A DNA stretch of 64,000 nucleotides from Myxococcales bacterium (GCA_016712525.1 JADJQX010000006.1:124001-188000), one strand, 5' to 3'. Counted from the first letter of the stretch, positions 7,767 through 16,828 are shown. Notes: generated by a model from the sequence alone, not told the origin. Made by a program: numbers and translations.

Positions 7767-10115
7767 ATGCATCGGTGGAAAATGCGAACGTCCCGAGCCT
7801 TCGGCGCCGGGGTCCTTGGAGCCGTCGTCGCGGCCACGCTGCTCTCGCACGGAACGGCCTATGCCGCCGGCTCGGAGGCACCGAACCACGTACGCGAGGT
7901 CGCGCTCTCGGGCATCACGTCGACGTCCGGAGCCGGCACCGAGATCGTCGTGCACGGCACCGAGGCGCCCGTCTTCGCGGTGCGCGTCGAGGGTGGCGGC
8001 AAGAAGCTCGTCGTCGATCTCTCGAACGCCGACGTCGCCGGTGCCAAGCCCGCGATGACCGACTCGGTCGGCGTCGTGGGCGGCGTGCTCACCCAGGCGT
8101 TCCGCACGGAGGCCGGGCAGCTCACGCGCGTTACGGTGAACCTCGTGAAGACCGCGGCCTACCGCGTCTACGCCGACGGCAACGACCTGAAGATCCAGCT
8201 CGCGCCCGCGTCGGCCACGGCCCCGGCGGCCCCGTCGCTCTTCGGTGGCCGCGCCGAGGTCGAGGCCGCCCGCGGTCCCGAGCTCTCGGACGTGCGCTTC
8301 GAGCGCAAACGAGCCGGAAAGAGCCTCGCCGATCGCATCGTCATTCAGGCGAGCGAGCTGCCCGCGTACCAGCTCTCCATGGGCGACGCCGGAAAGCTCC
8401 GGCTCACGATGAAGAACGTCCGGGTTCCCGAGAAGCTCGCGCGCGCGCTCGACGTGGCAGGCTACGGCGGCCACGTGCGAAAGGTCGCCACGTCGTTCGA
8501 CGCGCGCACCGGCACTGCCGTGATCGAGATCGAGCGCACGGGCGACGACCAGGGCGTGCTCTCCGTCGAGGGCAAGCAGATCGTCTGGTCGTTCGACGCA
8601 GGCGAGGCCACGCCCGAGAAGGCCGTGCAGGCCAAGAAGCCGGGGCCCCGCGACACCTCGAAGACGGTGGTCGTGGCGCGCGAGAAGGACCTCGCGGGCG
8701 ACAGCCCCAAGGTCGAGACGAGCATCCGCGGCGGGCAGGACGGCCTCGACGTCGAGGTGTCGGGCGGCGGAGAGGCCGGCTTCACGTCGACCATGAACGC
8801 GCAGGTCGGGAGGTACTCCGGGCGCCGCATCGACCTCGACCTCAAGGACGCCGACATCCACAACATCTTGCGTCTGCTCGCGGACGTAGGCCGCGTGAAC
8901 ATCGTCACGGCCGACGACGTGCAAGGCAACGTCACGATCCGTATGCGCAACGTCCCGTGGGACCAGGCGCTCGACGTGGTGCTCCAGGCCAAGGGCCTCG
9001 GCATGGTCCGCTCGGGAAATCTGATCCGCGTCGCGCCGCTCGCCACGCTGCAGAAAGAGCGCGAGCTCCGCCTCGCCGCCGCGCGCCAGGAGTACGAGCT
9101 TACGCCGCTCGAAACGCGATTGATTCCGGTGAGTTACGCTCGTGCGGACGAGCTCCAGGCTCGCGCCCGCGATCTCCTCTCGCCGCGCGGCACCATCGCC
9201 GTCGACGAGCGCACGAACGTGCTCATCGCGCGAGACATCTCGGGCAGCCTCGACAACATCGAGCAGCTCGTCCGGGCCCTCGACACGCAGACCCCGCAGG
9301 TCCTCATCGAGGCGCGCATCGTCGAGGCCACGAGCCGCTACCAGCGCGACATCGGTATCCAGTGGGGCGGCGACGCGACCTTCTCGGAGGCCACCGGCAA
9401 CCCGACGGGCATCGCGTTCCCGTCGAACGTCGGCCTCGCCGGCGGTAACTACGACGGTCAGAGCCCGACCCAAGGTCTGTCTCCCACGACGGCCCAGGTC
9501 GCGAACCCGAACTACGTCGTGAACCTCCCGGCGGCGGTCGGTACCGGGTCCGGTGGTGCGCTCGGCCTCTCGCTCGGCTCGATCAACAACAACTTCAACC
9601 TCGGTGTCCGCCTCTCGGCGGCCGAGGCGAGCGGTCTCCTCCGCATCGTGTCGAGCCCGCGCATCCTGACGCTCGACAACCGCGAGGCCCGCATCAGCCA
9701 GGGCACGCTCATCCCGTTCTCGCAGCTCTCGGCCCAGGGCGTCCAGACCACGTTCCAAGAGGCGAAGCTCCAGCTCCTCGTGCGCCCGCACGTGACCGCC
9801 GACGGGAGCGTCTCGATGCACGTCAAGATCAACCGAGACGAGCCCGACTTCAACCAGACCTCGGCGCGTGGCGATCCGACGATCCTGAAGCGCGAAGCCG
9901 AGACGGATCTCCTCGTCATGGACGGTCACACCGCGGTTATCGGTGGAATCTTCACGAGGAACACGGGACGAAACCTCGACCAGGTGCCGTTCTTCGGGGA
10001 CATTCCCATCCTGGGCGTCCTCTTCCAGCGCCGTCGCGCGAGCGACACGCGCAACGAGCTCGTGATCTTCCTCACGCCGCGCATCGTGAACCGAGCCGAG
10101 GCGCTCGGTCGCTGA
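7767..10115 (+). CDS. pilQ: Type IV pilus secretin PilQ
   Basis: A 782-residue outer-membrane secretin. A signal peptide ends near residue 32 (T-A-Y-A-A). Two AMIN-type domains follow (about 40-150 and 160-270), which bind peptidoglycan. After a linker comes the secretin N0/STN domain (about 345-415, with the N-I-L-R-L-L-A-D motif), an N1/NolW domain (about 445-515) and the secretin core (about 590-775) with V-P-F-F-G-D-I-P-I-L-G-V-L-F near the end. ATG 7767 was chosen for the signal peptide and an upstream GAGGGAG; the frame is open further upstream. The length is within the range of myxobacterial PilQ. Unlike the usual contiguous pilMNOPQ, it is split off by a terminator and a 332-base gap. 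Confidence 0.95.
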   Translation: MHRWKMRTSRAFGAGVLGAVVAATLLSHGTAYAAGSEAPNHVREVALSGITSTSGAGTEIVVHGTEAPVFAVRVEGGGKKLVVDLSNADVAGAKPAMTDSVGVVGGVLTQAFRTEAGQLTRVTVNLVKTAAYRVYADGNDLKIQLAPASATAPAAPSLFGGRAEVEAARGPELSDVRFERKRAGKSLADRIVIQASELPAYQLSMGDAGKLRLTMKNVRVPEKLARALDVAGYGGHVRKVATSFDARTGTAVIEIERTGDDQGVLSVEGKQIVWSFDAGEATPEKAVQAKKPGPRDTSKTVVVAREKDLAGDSPKVETSIRGGQDGLDVEVSGGGEAGFTSTMNAQVGRYSGRRIDLDLKDADIHNILRLLADVGRVNIVTADDVQGNVTIRMRNVPWDQALDVVLQAKGLGMVRSGNLIRVAPLATLQKERELRLAAARQEYELTPLETRLIPVSYARADELQARARDLLSPRGTIAVDERTNVLIARDISGSLDNIEQLVRALDTQTPQVLIEARIVEATSRYQRDIGIQWGGDATFSEATGNPTGIAFPSNVGLAGGNYDGQSPTQGLSPTTAQVANPNYVVNLPAAVGTGSGGALGLSLGSINNNFNLGVRLSAAEASGLLRIVSSPRILTLDNREARISQGTLIPFSQLSAQGVQTTFQEAKLQLLVRPHVTADGSVSMHVKINRDEPDFNQTSARGDPTILKREAETDLLVMDGHTAVIGGIFTRNTGRNLDQVPFFGDIPILGVLFQRRRASDTRNELVIFLTPRIVNRAEALGR

Positions 10116-10152
10116 GCCTGCCCCGGGGCTTGGCCCCGCTCCCCGTAACCCG

Positions 10153-10192
10153 CGTCCCCGCGCTCGCCTTCTCGGTGGGGCGGGGACGTTTC
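10153..10192 (+). terminator. Possible terminator after pilQ
   Basis: CGTCCCCG (10153-10160) can pair with CGGGGACG (10181-10188) around a 20-base loop, followed by a short T run. The long loop and short tail make it only plausible. Confidence 0.4.
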
Positions 10193-10223
10193 GCATCCGA
10201 GCCCACATCATGCCGAGGAACCC

Positions 10224-12848
10224 GTGACGGTCGAGCACCGCCTTCACGCACGCTGCCGCTGCCACTCTTCGCGCGAGGCCCACGAGGCCCACGCGGTCGG
10301 GGCGGCGGGGCGACCGTTCGCCTTCGCGTCGAGCCCGCGAAACTTCGAGCGCGACAGGCCTTTCCTTGTCGAGCACCTCGCCCTCGACGTCGCCCTCGAT
10401 CTCGAGAAGAAGCGGGTCTCGGCGACGGCTACGCTCAAGGTGCGCCGCGTGAGCCCCACGGCCACGGCGATCGTGCTCGACGCGGTCGGGTTCACGATCG
10501 AGCGGGTCGAGGTGTCGGGAAAGTTTGCAGATTACACGTACGACGACCGTGAGCTGCGGGTCGAGCTTGGCGCCGTCGAGGACGCCTCGGTGCGGGTCGT
10601 GTACACCTGCGCTCCGCGCCGCGGCCTCTACTTCATCGAGCCCGACGAGCACCGACCGCACCTGCCTCGCCAGGTGTGGACCCAGTGCCAAGAGGAGGAT
10701 GCTCGCCATTTCGTCCCCTGCCACGACAAGCCTCACGTGAAAATGACCACGGAGCTCTCGGTGGTGGTGCCGAACGGGTGGGAGGTGCTCTCGAACGGCC
10801 GCCTCGTCTCGCGCGAGCCGCACAAAGGCGGGACCCGCTTCCATTGGAAGATGGACGAGCCGCACCCGAGCTACTTGCTCACCCTCGTGGCCGGTGAGCT
10901 CGCGGTGCTCGAGGCCGACGTCGACGGCGTCCCGCTCACGTACTACGTGCCACGCGGGCGGGAGGCCGACGCGCTGCGAACGTTCGCCAATACGCCCGAA
11001 ATGATTCGATTTTTCGGGAAGCGTTTCGGCGTCACGTACCCGTGGAACAAGTACGCCCAGGTGGTCGTCTCGGACTTCTTCTTCGGGGGCATGGAGAACA
11101 CCACGGCGACCACGCTCTACGAGCACGTGCTCCTCGACGAGCGGGCGGCGATCGACGTCACGAGCGACGACCTCGTCGCGCACGAGCTCGCCCATCAGTG
11201 GTTCGGCGACTACGTGACGTGCCGGGACTGGTCGGAGGCGTGGCTCAACGAGGGGTTCGCCACGTTCTGCGAGCACCTCTTCCGTGAGCACCTCGAGGGC
11301 CGCGACGCCTACGAGTACGGCCTCCGCACCGACCTCCAGAGCTACCTCGCCGAGTCTCGCGGTCGGTACAGGCGCCCGGTCGTCTGTCAAGACTACGACG
11401 CGCCCCTCGACCTCTTCGATCGTCACCTCTACGAGAAGGGTGGCCTCTGCCTGCACGCCCTCCGTCGCACCCTCGGGGACGACGCGTTCTTCGCGGGCGT
11501 GTCGCACTACCTGAGGTCCCACGCGAAGGGGCTCGTCGAGACGCGCGACCTCCAGCGCGCGCTCGAGCGTGTCTCCGGCAAGAGCCTCGGCCGCACGTTC
11601 GAGGAGCTCGTGCACCGCGCAGGGCACCCCGAGGTCGAGGTCTCGATCGCCTGGGACGACGGGGTGCTCACGCTCGTCACGCGACAGACCCAGAGCCACG
11701 CCGACGGCGTACCTCAGGTGTTCCACGTGCCCCTCGTGATCGACGTCGGCCACGGCGACTGGACCGAGCGCTTCGAGCTCGCCATCGACCAAAAAAACCA
11801 AACGTTTTCGGTGCCTTGCGCGAAGCGGCCTCGGTTCGTCGTGGTCGACCCCGACATGCGGGTCGTGGGCGACGTGGTCGCGCGGGCGCCGAACGATCTC
11901 TTGCGGAACCAGCTCGCCGAGGCCCCGACCGCGCGTGGCCGGTGGCTCGCCGCGGTGGCGCTCGGGAGGTCGTCGGACGTGCCCGCCATCGAGGCGCTCG
12001 CGTCGCGCCTCGCGGACGACGCCGAGTTCTGGGGCGTTCGCGCCGAGTGCGCGTCGGCGCTGGGGCACATTCGTCGCGACGCGGCCTTCGAGGCGCTCTC
12101 GGCGAACGTGGCGACGGCCCACGCCAAGGTGCGCCGGGCCGTGGTCGACGCGCTCGGTGCTTTCCGTACCGCGCGCTCGGCCGAGCTGCTCGCCTCGTGT
12201 GCTCGGAGGGACGCAAGCTACTTGGTGGAGGCGGAGGCGGCCCGCGCGCTCGGCCGCACGAGGCAACCGTCGGCGCTCGACGATCTCGTCGAGCTGCTCG
12301 ATCGACCGTCATGGGCCGAGGTCGTCCGCGCGGGGGCGATCGATGGGCTCGCCGCCCTCCGCGACGCGCGAGCCGTGCCCCATCTTCGCGCGAAGACGCG
12401 GTACGGGCAGCCCCCACGGGCACGCCGAGCCGCCGCGCTCGCGTTGCCGAAGCTCACCGAGGCGCGTGACGACCGCGAGCTGCTGGAGGAGCTCCTCGAC
12501 GATCGGGACCCGATGCTGCGGCTCGACGTCGCCCGCGCGCTCCTCGACCTCGGAGACACACGTGCGCGCGGAGCCCTCCGCGCCCGTGAGTCCATCGAGG
12601 ACGACGTGCGCGTGAGGCGCCGCATCCGCGAGGTGCTCCGCGATCTCGGGGCCGACAAGAAGGCCTCCCACGCCGAGATCGACGGCGAGCTCGAGAAGCT
12701 CCAGAAGCTCACGGCCGACCTCGAGGCGAGGCTTCAACGTCTCGAAGCGAAGGCCCACCCTTCCCGCGGCGTCGCCGTCGAGCCCAAGCCCAAGCCCAAC
12801 AAGCCCGCTCGGGCCGCCGCGGCACGCGGTCGTGGCAAGAAGGCCTGA
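10224..12848 (+). CDS. M1-family zinc aminopeptidase with C-terminal HEAT repeats
   Basis: An 874-residue protein. The M1 core has the exopeptidase motif G-G-M-E-N (about 288-292; G-A-M-E-N in most relatives) and the zinc site H-E-L-A-H...E (about 319-343). The N-terminal beta saddle spans about 45-240. After about residue 560 come HEAT/PBS-lyase-like helical repeats (A-L-A-S-R-L-A-D-D type) up to about 810, then a short coiled coil (K-L-Q-K-L-T-A-D-L-E) and a Lys/Pro/Ala-rich basic tail. GTG 10224 was chosen because GAGGAA precedes it; a nearby ATG at 10210 is out of frame. No signal peptide is visible, so a cytoplasmic protein is likely. Role: trimming N-terminal residues from peptides. The HEAT tail replaces the usual ERAP1-like C-terminal domain. 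Confidence 0.9.
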   Translation: MTVEHRLHARCRCHSSREAHEAHAVGAAGRPFAFASSPRNFERDRPFLVEHLALDVALDLEKKRVSATATLKVRRVSPTATAIVLDAVGFTIERVEVSGKFADYTYDDRELRVELGAVEDASVRVVYTCAPRRGLYFIEPDEHRPHLPRQVWTQCQEEDARHFVPCHDKPHVKMTTELSVVVPNGWEVLSNGRLVSREPHKGGTRFHWKMDEPHPSYLLTLVAGELAVLEADVDGVPLTYYVPRGREADALRTFANTPEMIRFFGKRFGVTYPWNKYAQVVVSDFFFGGMENTTATTLYEHVLLDERAAIDVTSDDLVAHELAHQWFGDYVTCRDWSEAWLNEGFATFCEHLFREHLEGRDAYEYGLRTDLQSYLAESRGRYRRPVVCQDYDAPLDLFDRHLYEKGGLCLHALRRTLGDDAFFAGVSHYLRSHAKGLVETRDLQRALERVSGKSLGRTFEELVHRAGHPEVEVSIAWDDGVLTLVTRQTQSHADGVPQVFHVPLVIDVGHGDWTERFELAIDQKNQTFSVPCAKRPRFVVVDPDMRVVGDVVARAPNDLLRNQLAEAPTARGRWLAAVALGRSSDVPAIEALASRLADDAEFWGVRAECASALGHIRRDAAFEALSANVATAHAKVRRAVVDALGAFRTARSAELLASCARRDASYLVEAEAARALGRTRQPSALDDLVELLDRPSWAEVVRAGAIDGLAALRDARAVPHLRAKTRYGQPPRARRAAALALPKLTEARDDRELLEELLDDRDPMLRLDVARALLDLGDTRARGALRARESIEDDVRVRRRIREVLRDLGADKKASHAEIDGELEKLQKLTADLEARLQRLEAKAHPSRGVAVEPKPKPNKPARAAAARGRGKKA

Positions 12849-12896
12849 GCCGTCCTTGACGCGCGTGGCTCGGGCAGGGAAGGTGGTCTCGGGCGA

Positions 12897-13592
12897 ATGA
12901 CGGCTCCGCCGAAGACCACGAAATCCACCGTGCCCGAGGCGCGTTCGGGGCGCGAGGCACGTCGCGAGGAGAGGGTCCGCGCGATGCTCGATCGCGCCAT
13001 GACCCTCACGCGCGAGGGGGGCATCGAGGGCCTCACGCTCCAGAAGCTCTCGGCCTCTCTCGGGTTCGTGACCACCTCGGTCTACCGGTATTTTCCCTCG
13101 AAAGACGCCCTCGTCGCGGCCCTCCAACGCGAAGCGATCGCCCGTATCGGGGTGCGCATGGCCGGAGCCCTCCCCCCGATCGCCGCGCGGTTCGCCCGGG
13201 GGGGCGTCGCGCCTCCGCTCGCGGCGCTGCTCGCCGCCGCCGAGGTCTACCTCGAGCTCCCCCAGACGGAACCGGACGCGTTCGCGCTCGTCGCGACCCT
13301 GCTCGGAGATCCGCGGGAGCACCTCTCGGACGACGAGGCCGCGAAGACCGCCCCGGTGCTCGCGAGCCTGCTCTCGTCGATCGCCACCGGGTTCGACGAG
13401 GCCGCCGCGGCGAAGCTGCTCGAACCGGGCTCGTCGGTCGAGCGAACGCTCGCGTATTGGGGCGCCATCCACGGCGCGCTCTGCCTCGAGAAGGTCCGGC
13501 GCGGATCTCCGCTCGTGCCGCCGGCCCGTGTCGTCGGGATGACGTCGGCGCGCGCGCTCCTCCGCGGGTTCGGCGCGACCTCGCTCGGGTGA
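12897..13592 (+). CDS. TetR/AcrR-family transcriptional regulator
   Basis: A 231-residue regulator. The TetR N-terminal DNA-binding domain lies at about 22-72, with the helix-turn-helix ending T-S-V-Y-R-Y-F-P-S-K-D-A-L, typical of the family. The C-terminal part is helical and Ala-rich and would bind an unknown ligand. It lies 48 bases after the aminopeptidase gene and 80 before a phosphatase gene, all on the same strand; its target could be either neighbour or the downstream enoyl-CoA hydratase. No operator palindrome was found. Confidence 0.9.
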   Translation: MTAPPKTTKSTVPEARSGREARREERVRAMLDRAMTLTREGGIEGLTLQKLSASLGFVTTSVYRYFPSKDALVAALQREAIARIGVRMAGALPPIAARFARGGVAPPLAALLAAAEVYLELPQTEPDAFALVATLLGDPREHLSDDEAAKTAPVLASLLSSIATGFDEAAAAKLLEPGSSVERTLAYWGAIHGALCLEKVRRGSPLVPPARVVGMTSARALLRGFGATSLG

Positions 13593-13672
13593 GCTCGCGT
13601 GAGGCGCGGCGCTTCCGTACTTCCCAAGGCCCCGAGGGCGCGCTACGTCTTGCCCGGGGAGCCTCGGAACAC

Positions 13673-14608
13673 ATGAAACGCTTGGTTTTGCTCACGATCC
13701 TCGCGCTCTCGGCGTGCGACAAAAAGGCCCCCGAGCCCCCGCACGAGGTGCCCATGCCGACGACCAACGTCGCGCCGAAGGCGGCACCGAAGCTCACGGT
13801 CCACCCTGCGGTCGACAGGCTCGTCGCCATCGGCGACCTCCACGGCGACCTCGCGGCCACCCGCCGCGCGCTCAAGCTCGCCGGCGCGATCGACGACAAA
13901 GACGAATGGAAGGGCGGCTCGCTCGTGGTCGTCCAGACCGGCGACCAGATCGACCGCGGGGACGACGACCGCGCCATCCTCGACCTCTTCGACGCCCTCG
14001 CCGAGAAGGCCAAGAAAGCCGGAGGAGAGGTCCTCGCGCTCTCGGGCAATCACGAAATTATGAACAGTATGGCGGACTTCCGCTACGTGACGCCCGGCGG
14101 TTTCCAGGCCTTCCACGACTCCGACGCGACCCCACCCTCCGAGAAGGGGCGCACCACCGCGTTCGCCCCCGGTGGCCCCTACGCGAAGAAGCTCGCCACG
14201 CGACCGGTGGTCGCGGCGGTCGGAGACACCGTGTTCGTGCACGGCGGGGTGCTGCCGAAGCACGTCGCCTACGGCCTCGACCGCATGAACACCGAGATCG
14301 GCGAGTTTTTCTTGGGCAAGATCAGCGCTCCGCCCAAGGTCGTGGTCTCCGAGGATGGCCCGGTGTGGACGCGCATGTACTCGGCCGCGGCCGGTCACGA
14401 AGAATGCGAGGTGCTCGCGGCCACGCTGAAGTCCCTCGGTGCTGCGCGCATGGTCGTCGGCCACACGGTGCAGCGAGGGGGCATTTCGCCCGCGTGCGAC
14501 GACAAGGTCTACCGAATCGACACGGGCATGTCGCGGTTCTACCAGGGGCCGGTCGAGGTCCTCGCTATCGAGAAGGGCGTCCCGCGGATCTTGAAAGAGT
14601 CGAAGTAG
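13673..14608 (+). CDS. Secreted or lipid-anchored Shewanella-like (SLP) metallophosphatase
   Basis: A 311-residue protein of the PPP-type metallophosphoesterase fold. It has G-D-L-H-G-D, G-D-Q-I-D-R-G, G-N-H-E, a later V-V-G-H-T and an H-G-G site, matching the metal ligands of the Shewanella-like phosphatase branch. The N-terminus M-K-R-L-V-L-L-T-I-L-A-L-S-A-C is a lipoprotein signal with Cys at 15, so it should be membrane-anchored and periplasmic. ATG 13673 is chosen for this signal and a GGGGAG site; the frame is open upstream into the tetR end. Bacterial SLP enzymes dephosphorylate Ser/Thr/Tyr residues or small phosphoesters; the substrate here is unknown. Confidence 0.88.
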   Translation: MKRLVLLTILALSACDKKAPEPPHEVPMPTTNVAPKAAPKLTVHPAVDRLVAIGDLHGDLAATRRALKLAGAIDDKDEWKGGSLVVVQTGDQIDRGDDDRAILDLFDALAEKAKKAGGEVLALSGNHEIMNSMADFRYVTPGGFQAFHDSDATPPSEKGRTTAFAPGGPYAKKLATRPVVAAVGDTVFVHGGVLPKHVAYGLDRMNTEIGEFFLGKISAPPKVVVSEDGPVWTRMYSAAAGHEECEVLAATLKSLGAARMVVGHTVQRGGISPACDDKVYRIDTGMSRFYQGPVEVLAIEKGVPRILKESK

Positions 14609-14644
14609 TCCTCGCGCGGGCGCTTCGGGTATACCGTCGGCCCC

Positions 14645-15436
14645 ATGGCAGACGAGGCATTCCCGGTCGAGGTCGAGCAACGCGGCACGGTGTCGGTCTT
14701 CACGATCGCGCGGCCAGAGCGCATGAACAGCCTGTCACGCGCCACGTTGCGCGCGCTCGGAAAGCTGACGCGCGAGGCGATCGCGAACCCTTCGGTGCGC
14801 GCGATCGTGGTCACCGGCTCGGGCGACAAGGCCTTCTGCGCGGGAGCGGATCTCAAAGAGCGTCAGGGTATGTCCGAGAACGACGTGCGCGCGCAGGTCG
14901 AGCTTTACCGCAGCGAGCTCGGCGTGCTCGATACGTCGCCGAAGCCCGTCGTCGCGGCGATCAACGGCGTCGCGTTCGGAGGTGGGCTCGAGCTCGCGCT
15001 CATGTGCGATCTGCGGGTGTGTGCGTCGCACGCCCAGCTCGCCCTGCCGGAGACCACCCTCGGCATCATCCCTGGAGCGGGTGGTACGCAGCGTCTCCCC
15101 CGCGTGGTCGGCGAGGCGCGCGCCAAAGAGATGATCCTCCTCGGGCGGCGCCTCGGTCCGGCCGAGGCCCTCGCGTGGGGCCTCGTCAACCGCATCACCC
15201 CCGAAGGTGTCTCCGTGGTCGACGACGCCATCGCCTTCATCCACCCCGTGGCCGAAGGGGCGCCCGTGGCCCAGGCGGCGGCCCTCGAGGCCATCGACCG
15301 CTCCTTCGACGTGAGCCTCGCCCTCGGCCTCGAGCTCGAGAAGGTGAGCTACGACAAGGTGCTCGTGAGCGAAGATCGCCGCGAGGCGCTGGCCGCGTTC
15401 GCCGAGAAACGGAAGCCGCGGTTCAGCGGTCGCTGA
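14645..15436 (+). CDS. Enoyl-CoA hydratase/isomerase family protein
   Basis: A 263-residue crotonase-fold protein of normal family length. Oxyanion-hole segments are F-C-A-G-A-D-L-K (about 59-66) and G-V-A-F-G-G-G-L-E-L-A (about 106-116). The region L-P-E-T-T-L-G-I-I-P-G-A-G-G-T-Q-R matches the catalytic signature of true hydratases (Glu in G-L-E-L-A and P-E-T-T). It would hydrate 2-trans-enoyl-CoA in fatty-acid or branched-chain catabolism. No other beta-oxidation gene is adjacent, so the pathway is not set by context. No good ribosome-binding site is seen upstream of ATG 14645. Confidence 0.92.
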   Translation: MADEAFPVEVEQRGTVSVFTIARPERMNSLSRATLRALGKLTREAIANPSVRAIVVTGSGDKAFCAGADLKERQGMSENDVRAQVELYRSELGVLDTSPKPVVAAINGVAFGGGLELALMCDLRVCASHAQLALPETTLGIIPGAGGTQRLPRVVGEARAKEMILLGRRLGPAEALAWGLVNRITPEGVSVVDDAIAFIHPVAEGAPVAQAAALEAIDRSFDVSLALGLELEKVSYDKVLVSEDRREALAAFAEKRKPRFSGR

Positions 15437-15554
15437 GCCGACCACCCCGCGTTCGGTGTGCTTCGCGGCGCGGTGGATCCTCATGGACCTGAGCCAGTTC
15501 TTGTCCATGCGCCCCGGCTTGACGGACCTCGCAGGACCAGCAACCCTTAGCTCT

Positions 15555-16262
15555 ATGAAGGCGAGATCCGTCCGCGCTGTCTCCTCCCACGTCGCGCTCG
15601 TCGGCGCGGTGTCGCTCGTCGGCTTGCTCGGCGCGGGCTGCGGAAAACAGCTCGACGCGCCGCCGCCGCCGCCCTTCAAGCTCTCCATCAAGGTCGACTC
15701 CGACCCGAACCACCCCCTCGCGGGCGCGAAGGTCCTCCACCAGGATCACGAGGTCGGCGTCACCCAAGCGGACGGCCGTGCCCTCGTCACCCTGAAGGGA
15801 AACGAAGGCGATACGGCGCAAATCACCGTGCGTTGCCCCGAGACGAACCAGCAGCCCCCGCCGTTCACGGTGGCCCTTCGGCGCCTCGCCGACAACAAGG
15901 TCCCCGAGTACGCGATCCAGTGCGCGCCGCTGCTTCGGCGGGTGGTCGTGGGCGTCCGAGCCGACAACGGCGCGAACCTCCCCGTCATGTTCCTCGGCAG
16001 CGTGGTCGCCCGCACCGACGCCTCCGGCGCGGCCCATTTTGCGCTCGACGTGAAGCCCGGCGAGCAGTTCGAGGTCTCCCTCAAGACCGACGATCAGCCG
16101 AAGCTCCTGCCGAAAAACCCCATCCGCACGTTCGTCATGCCCCCGAGGGACGAGGTCGTGGTCTTCAACCAAGCCTTCGCGTTCGAGAAGAAGAAGGCCG
16201 TCTACCACGGCCCCGCGAAGCCCACCGGGCCGCGCCCCGTCGTCGGGCTGAACAAGCTCTAA
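15555..16262 (+). CDS. Lipoprotein with beta-sandwich-like repeats, function unknown
   Basis: A 235-residue protein with a signal peptide and lipobox G-A-G-C (Cys29), a short poly-Pro segment and then two stretches of predicted beta strands. The first (L-A-G-A-K-V-L-H...T-Q-A-D-G-R-A) resembles carboxypeptidase-regulatory/PEGA-like sandwich domains, which is a weak resemblance. ATG 15555 gives the lipoprotein signal; an in-frame ATG at 15456 would place 33 uncharged-poor residues before it. No Shine-Dalgarno site is obvious. A hairpin terminator follows. Envelope location is likely; the role is unknown. Confidence 0.75.
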   Translation: MKARSVRAVSSHVALVGAVSLVGLLGAGCGKQLDAPPPPPFKLSIKVDSDPNHPLAGAKVLHQDHEVGVTQADGRALVTLKGNEGDTAQITVRCPETNQQPPPFTVALRRLADNKVPEYAIQCAPLLRRVVVGVRADNGANLPVMFLGSVVARTDASGAAHFALDVKPGEQFEVSLKTDDQPKLLPKNPIRTFVMPPRDEVVVFNQAFAFEKKKAVYHGPAKPTGPRPVVGLNKL

Positions 16263-16291
16263 ACCGCCGAAAAAACCTGCGATTCGCGAGA

Positions 16292-16325
16292 GATGGCCGC
16301 CCCCAGGGGTGGCCATCGTCGTTTC
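16292..16325 (+). terminator. Terminator after the lipoprotein gene
   Basis: A 12-base arm at 16292-16303 pairs with 16306-16317 with one G-U pair; the innermost pairs must open to form a loop. GTCGTTT follows. The stem is very stable but the T tail is short. Confidence 0.55.
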
Positions 16326-16520
16326 CACCGACCACGGATCCGTTCCAGCCTCACCGGATTGTTCCATTCCCACCGGATCAACAAAAGACCATGGGTGAAT
16401 CCATTCGGATCCTGCGTGAGTGTCGTACACAGGGTTACAAAGGTGCTGCGGACGGCGAAAATCATCAATGATTTCGTGTGGAAGCCGCTGCTCGCGCTCG
16501 CCGAGCCTCGCGAATGGGCT

Positions 16521-16536
16521 TGGCACGAGTGTTGGA
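16521..16536 (+). promoter_or_regulatory. Sigma-54-like promoter candidate for the first Flp pilin gene
   Basis: TGGCACG, four bases, then TTGGA matches the -24/-12 pattern in spacing and in the -24 part; the -12 element has TTGG in place of TTGC, which normally weakens it strongly. It lies about 72 bases before the pilin ATG. Pilin genes of myxobacteria are known to use sigma-54, which makes the candidate worth noting. Confidence 0.35.
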
Positions 16537-16607
16537 TATAGAGAATTCGTGCGGGCGACGCCGCCCCGCTCCTCAAGCTGATACGCTCCTCCGAGGAGAC
16601 CCCCACC

Positions 16608-16778
16608 ATGAAGAGCCCCCGCCGAACGACCCGAAGCCGAGCTGCCGTACTCGTCGAGTACGCCCTCCTCCTCACGTTCGTCGTGGTGCCGACCATGGCA
16701 GGGGTAGCCCTCGGCGGTCAGCGGATGCTCACCAGCTACCAGCGTTCTCGCGCACTGATTCTGTCTCCGATGCCGTAG
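16608..16778 (+). CDS. Flp/Tad-type small pilin (first copy, divergent)
   Basis: A 56-residue protein. A basic leader (M-K-S-P-R-R-T-T-R-S-R-A) is followed by A-V-L-V-E-Y-A-L-L-L, the Flp pilin cleavage and assembly motif: cleavage is expected between Ala12 and Ala13, putting Glu at +5 and Tyr at +6. One hydrophobic helix follows, then a 20-residue polar tail. It differs from the next two pilins: the residue before the cut is Ala rather than Gly, and the C-terminal half is unrelated. GAGGAG stands 11 bases before the ATG. The stop codon lies inside a 9-bp hairpin. It may be a minor pilin. Confidence 0.8.
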   Translation: MKSPRRTTRSRAAVLVEYALLLTFVVVPTMAGVALGGQRMLTSYQRSRALILSPMP

Positions 16779-16786
16779 CATCGGAG
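16765..16786 (+). other. Perfect hairpin spanning the stop codon of the first pilin gene
   Basis: CTCCGATGC (16765-16773) and GCATCGGAG (16778-16786) form a perfect 9-bp stem with a four-base loop; the TAG stop is at 16776-16778. No T run follows, so it is more likely an mRNA processing or stability element between pilin genes than a terminator. Confidence 0.6.
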
Positions 16787-16828
16787 GCGAAACGAACGAA
16801 ACCCAAACCCAACCGCTCGGAGTTCACC

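Larger units (their letters stand above)
16263..16607. other. Intergenic control region upstream of the Flp pilin genes
   Basis: No gene is visible. The region holds a terminator for the upstream lipoprotein (about 16292-16325), a pair of short repeats (CACCGGAT at about 16352 and 16370) and a sigma-54-like element at 16521-16536. The stretch after 16380 is less GC-rich than its surroundings, as expected for a promoter region. Confidence 0.5.

Noticed and set aside
7659..12266. A 1535-codon open frame on the minus strand opposite pilQ and the aminopeptidase
   Set aside because: It is open only because of high third-position GC in the real genes on the other strand; the translation is Arg/Val/Asp-rich with no domain.
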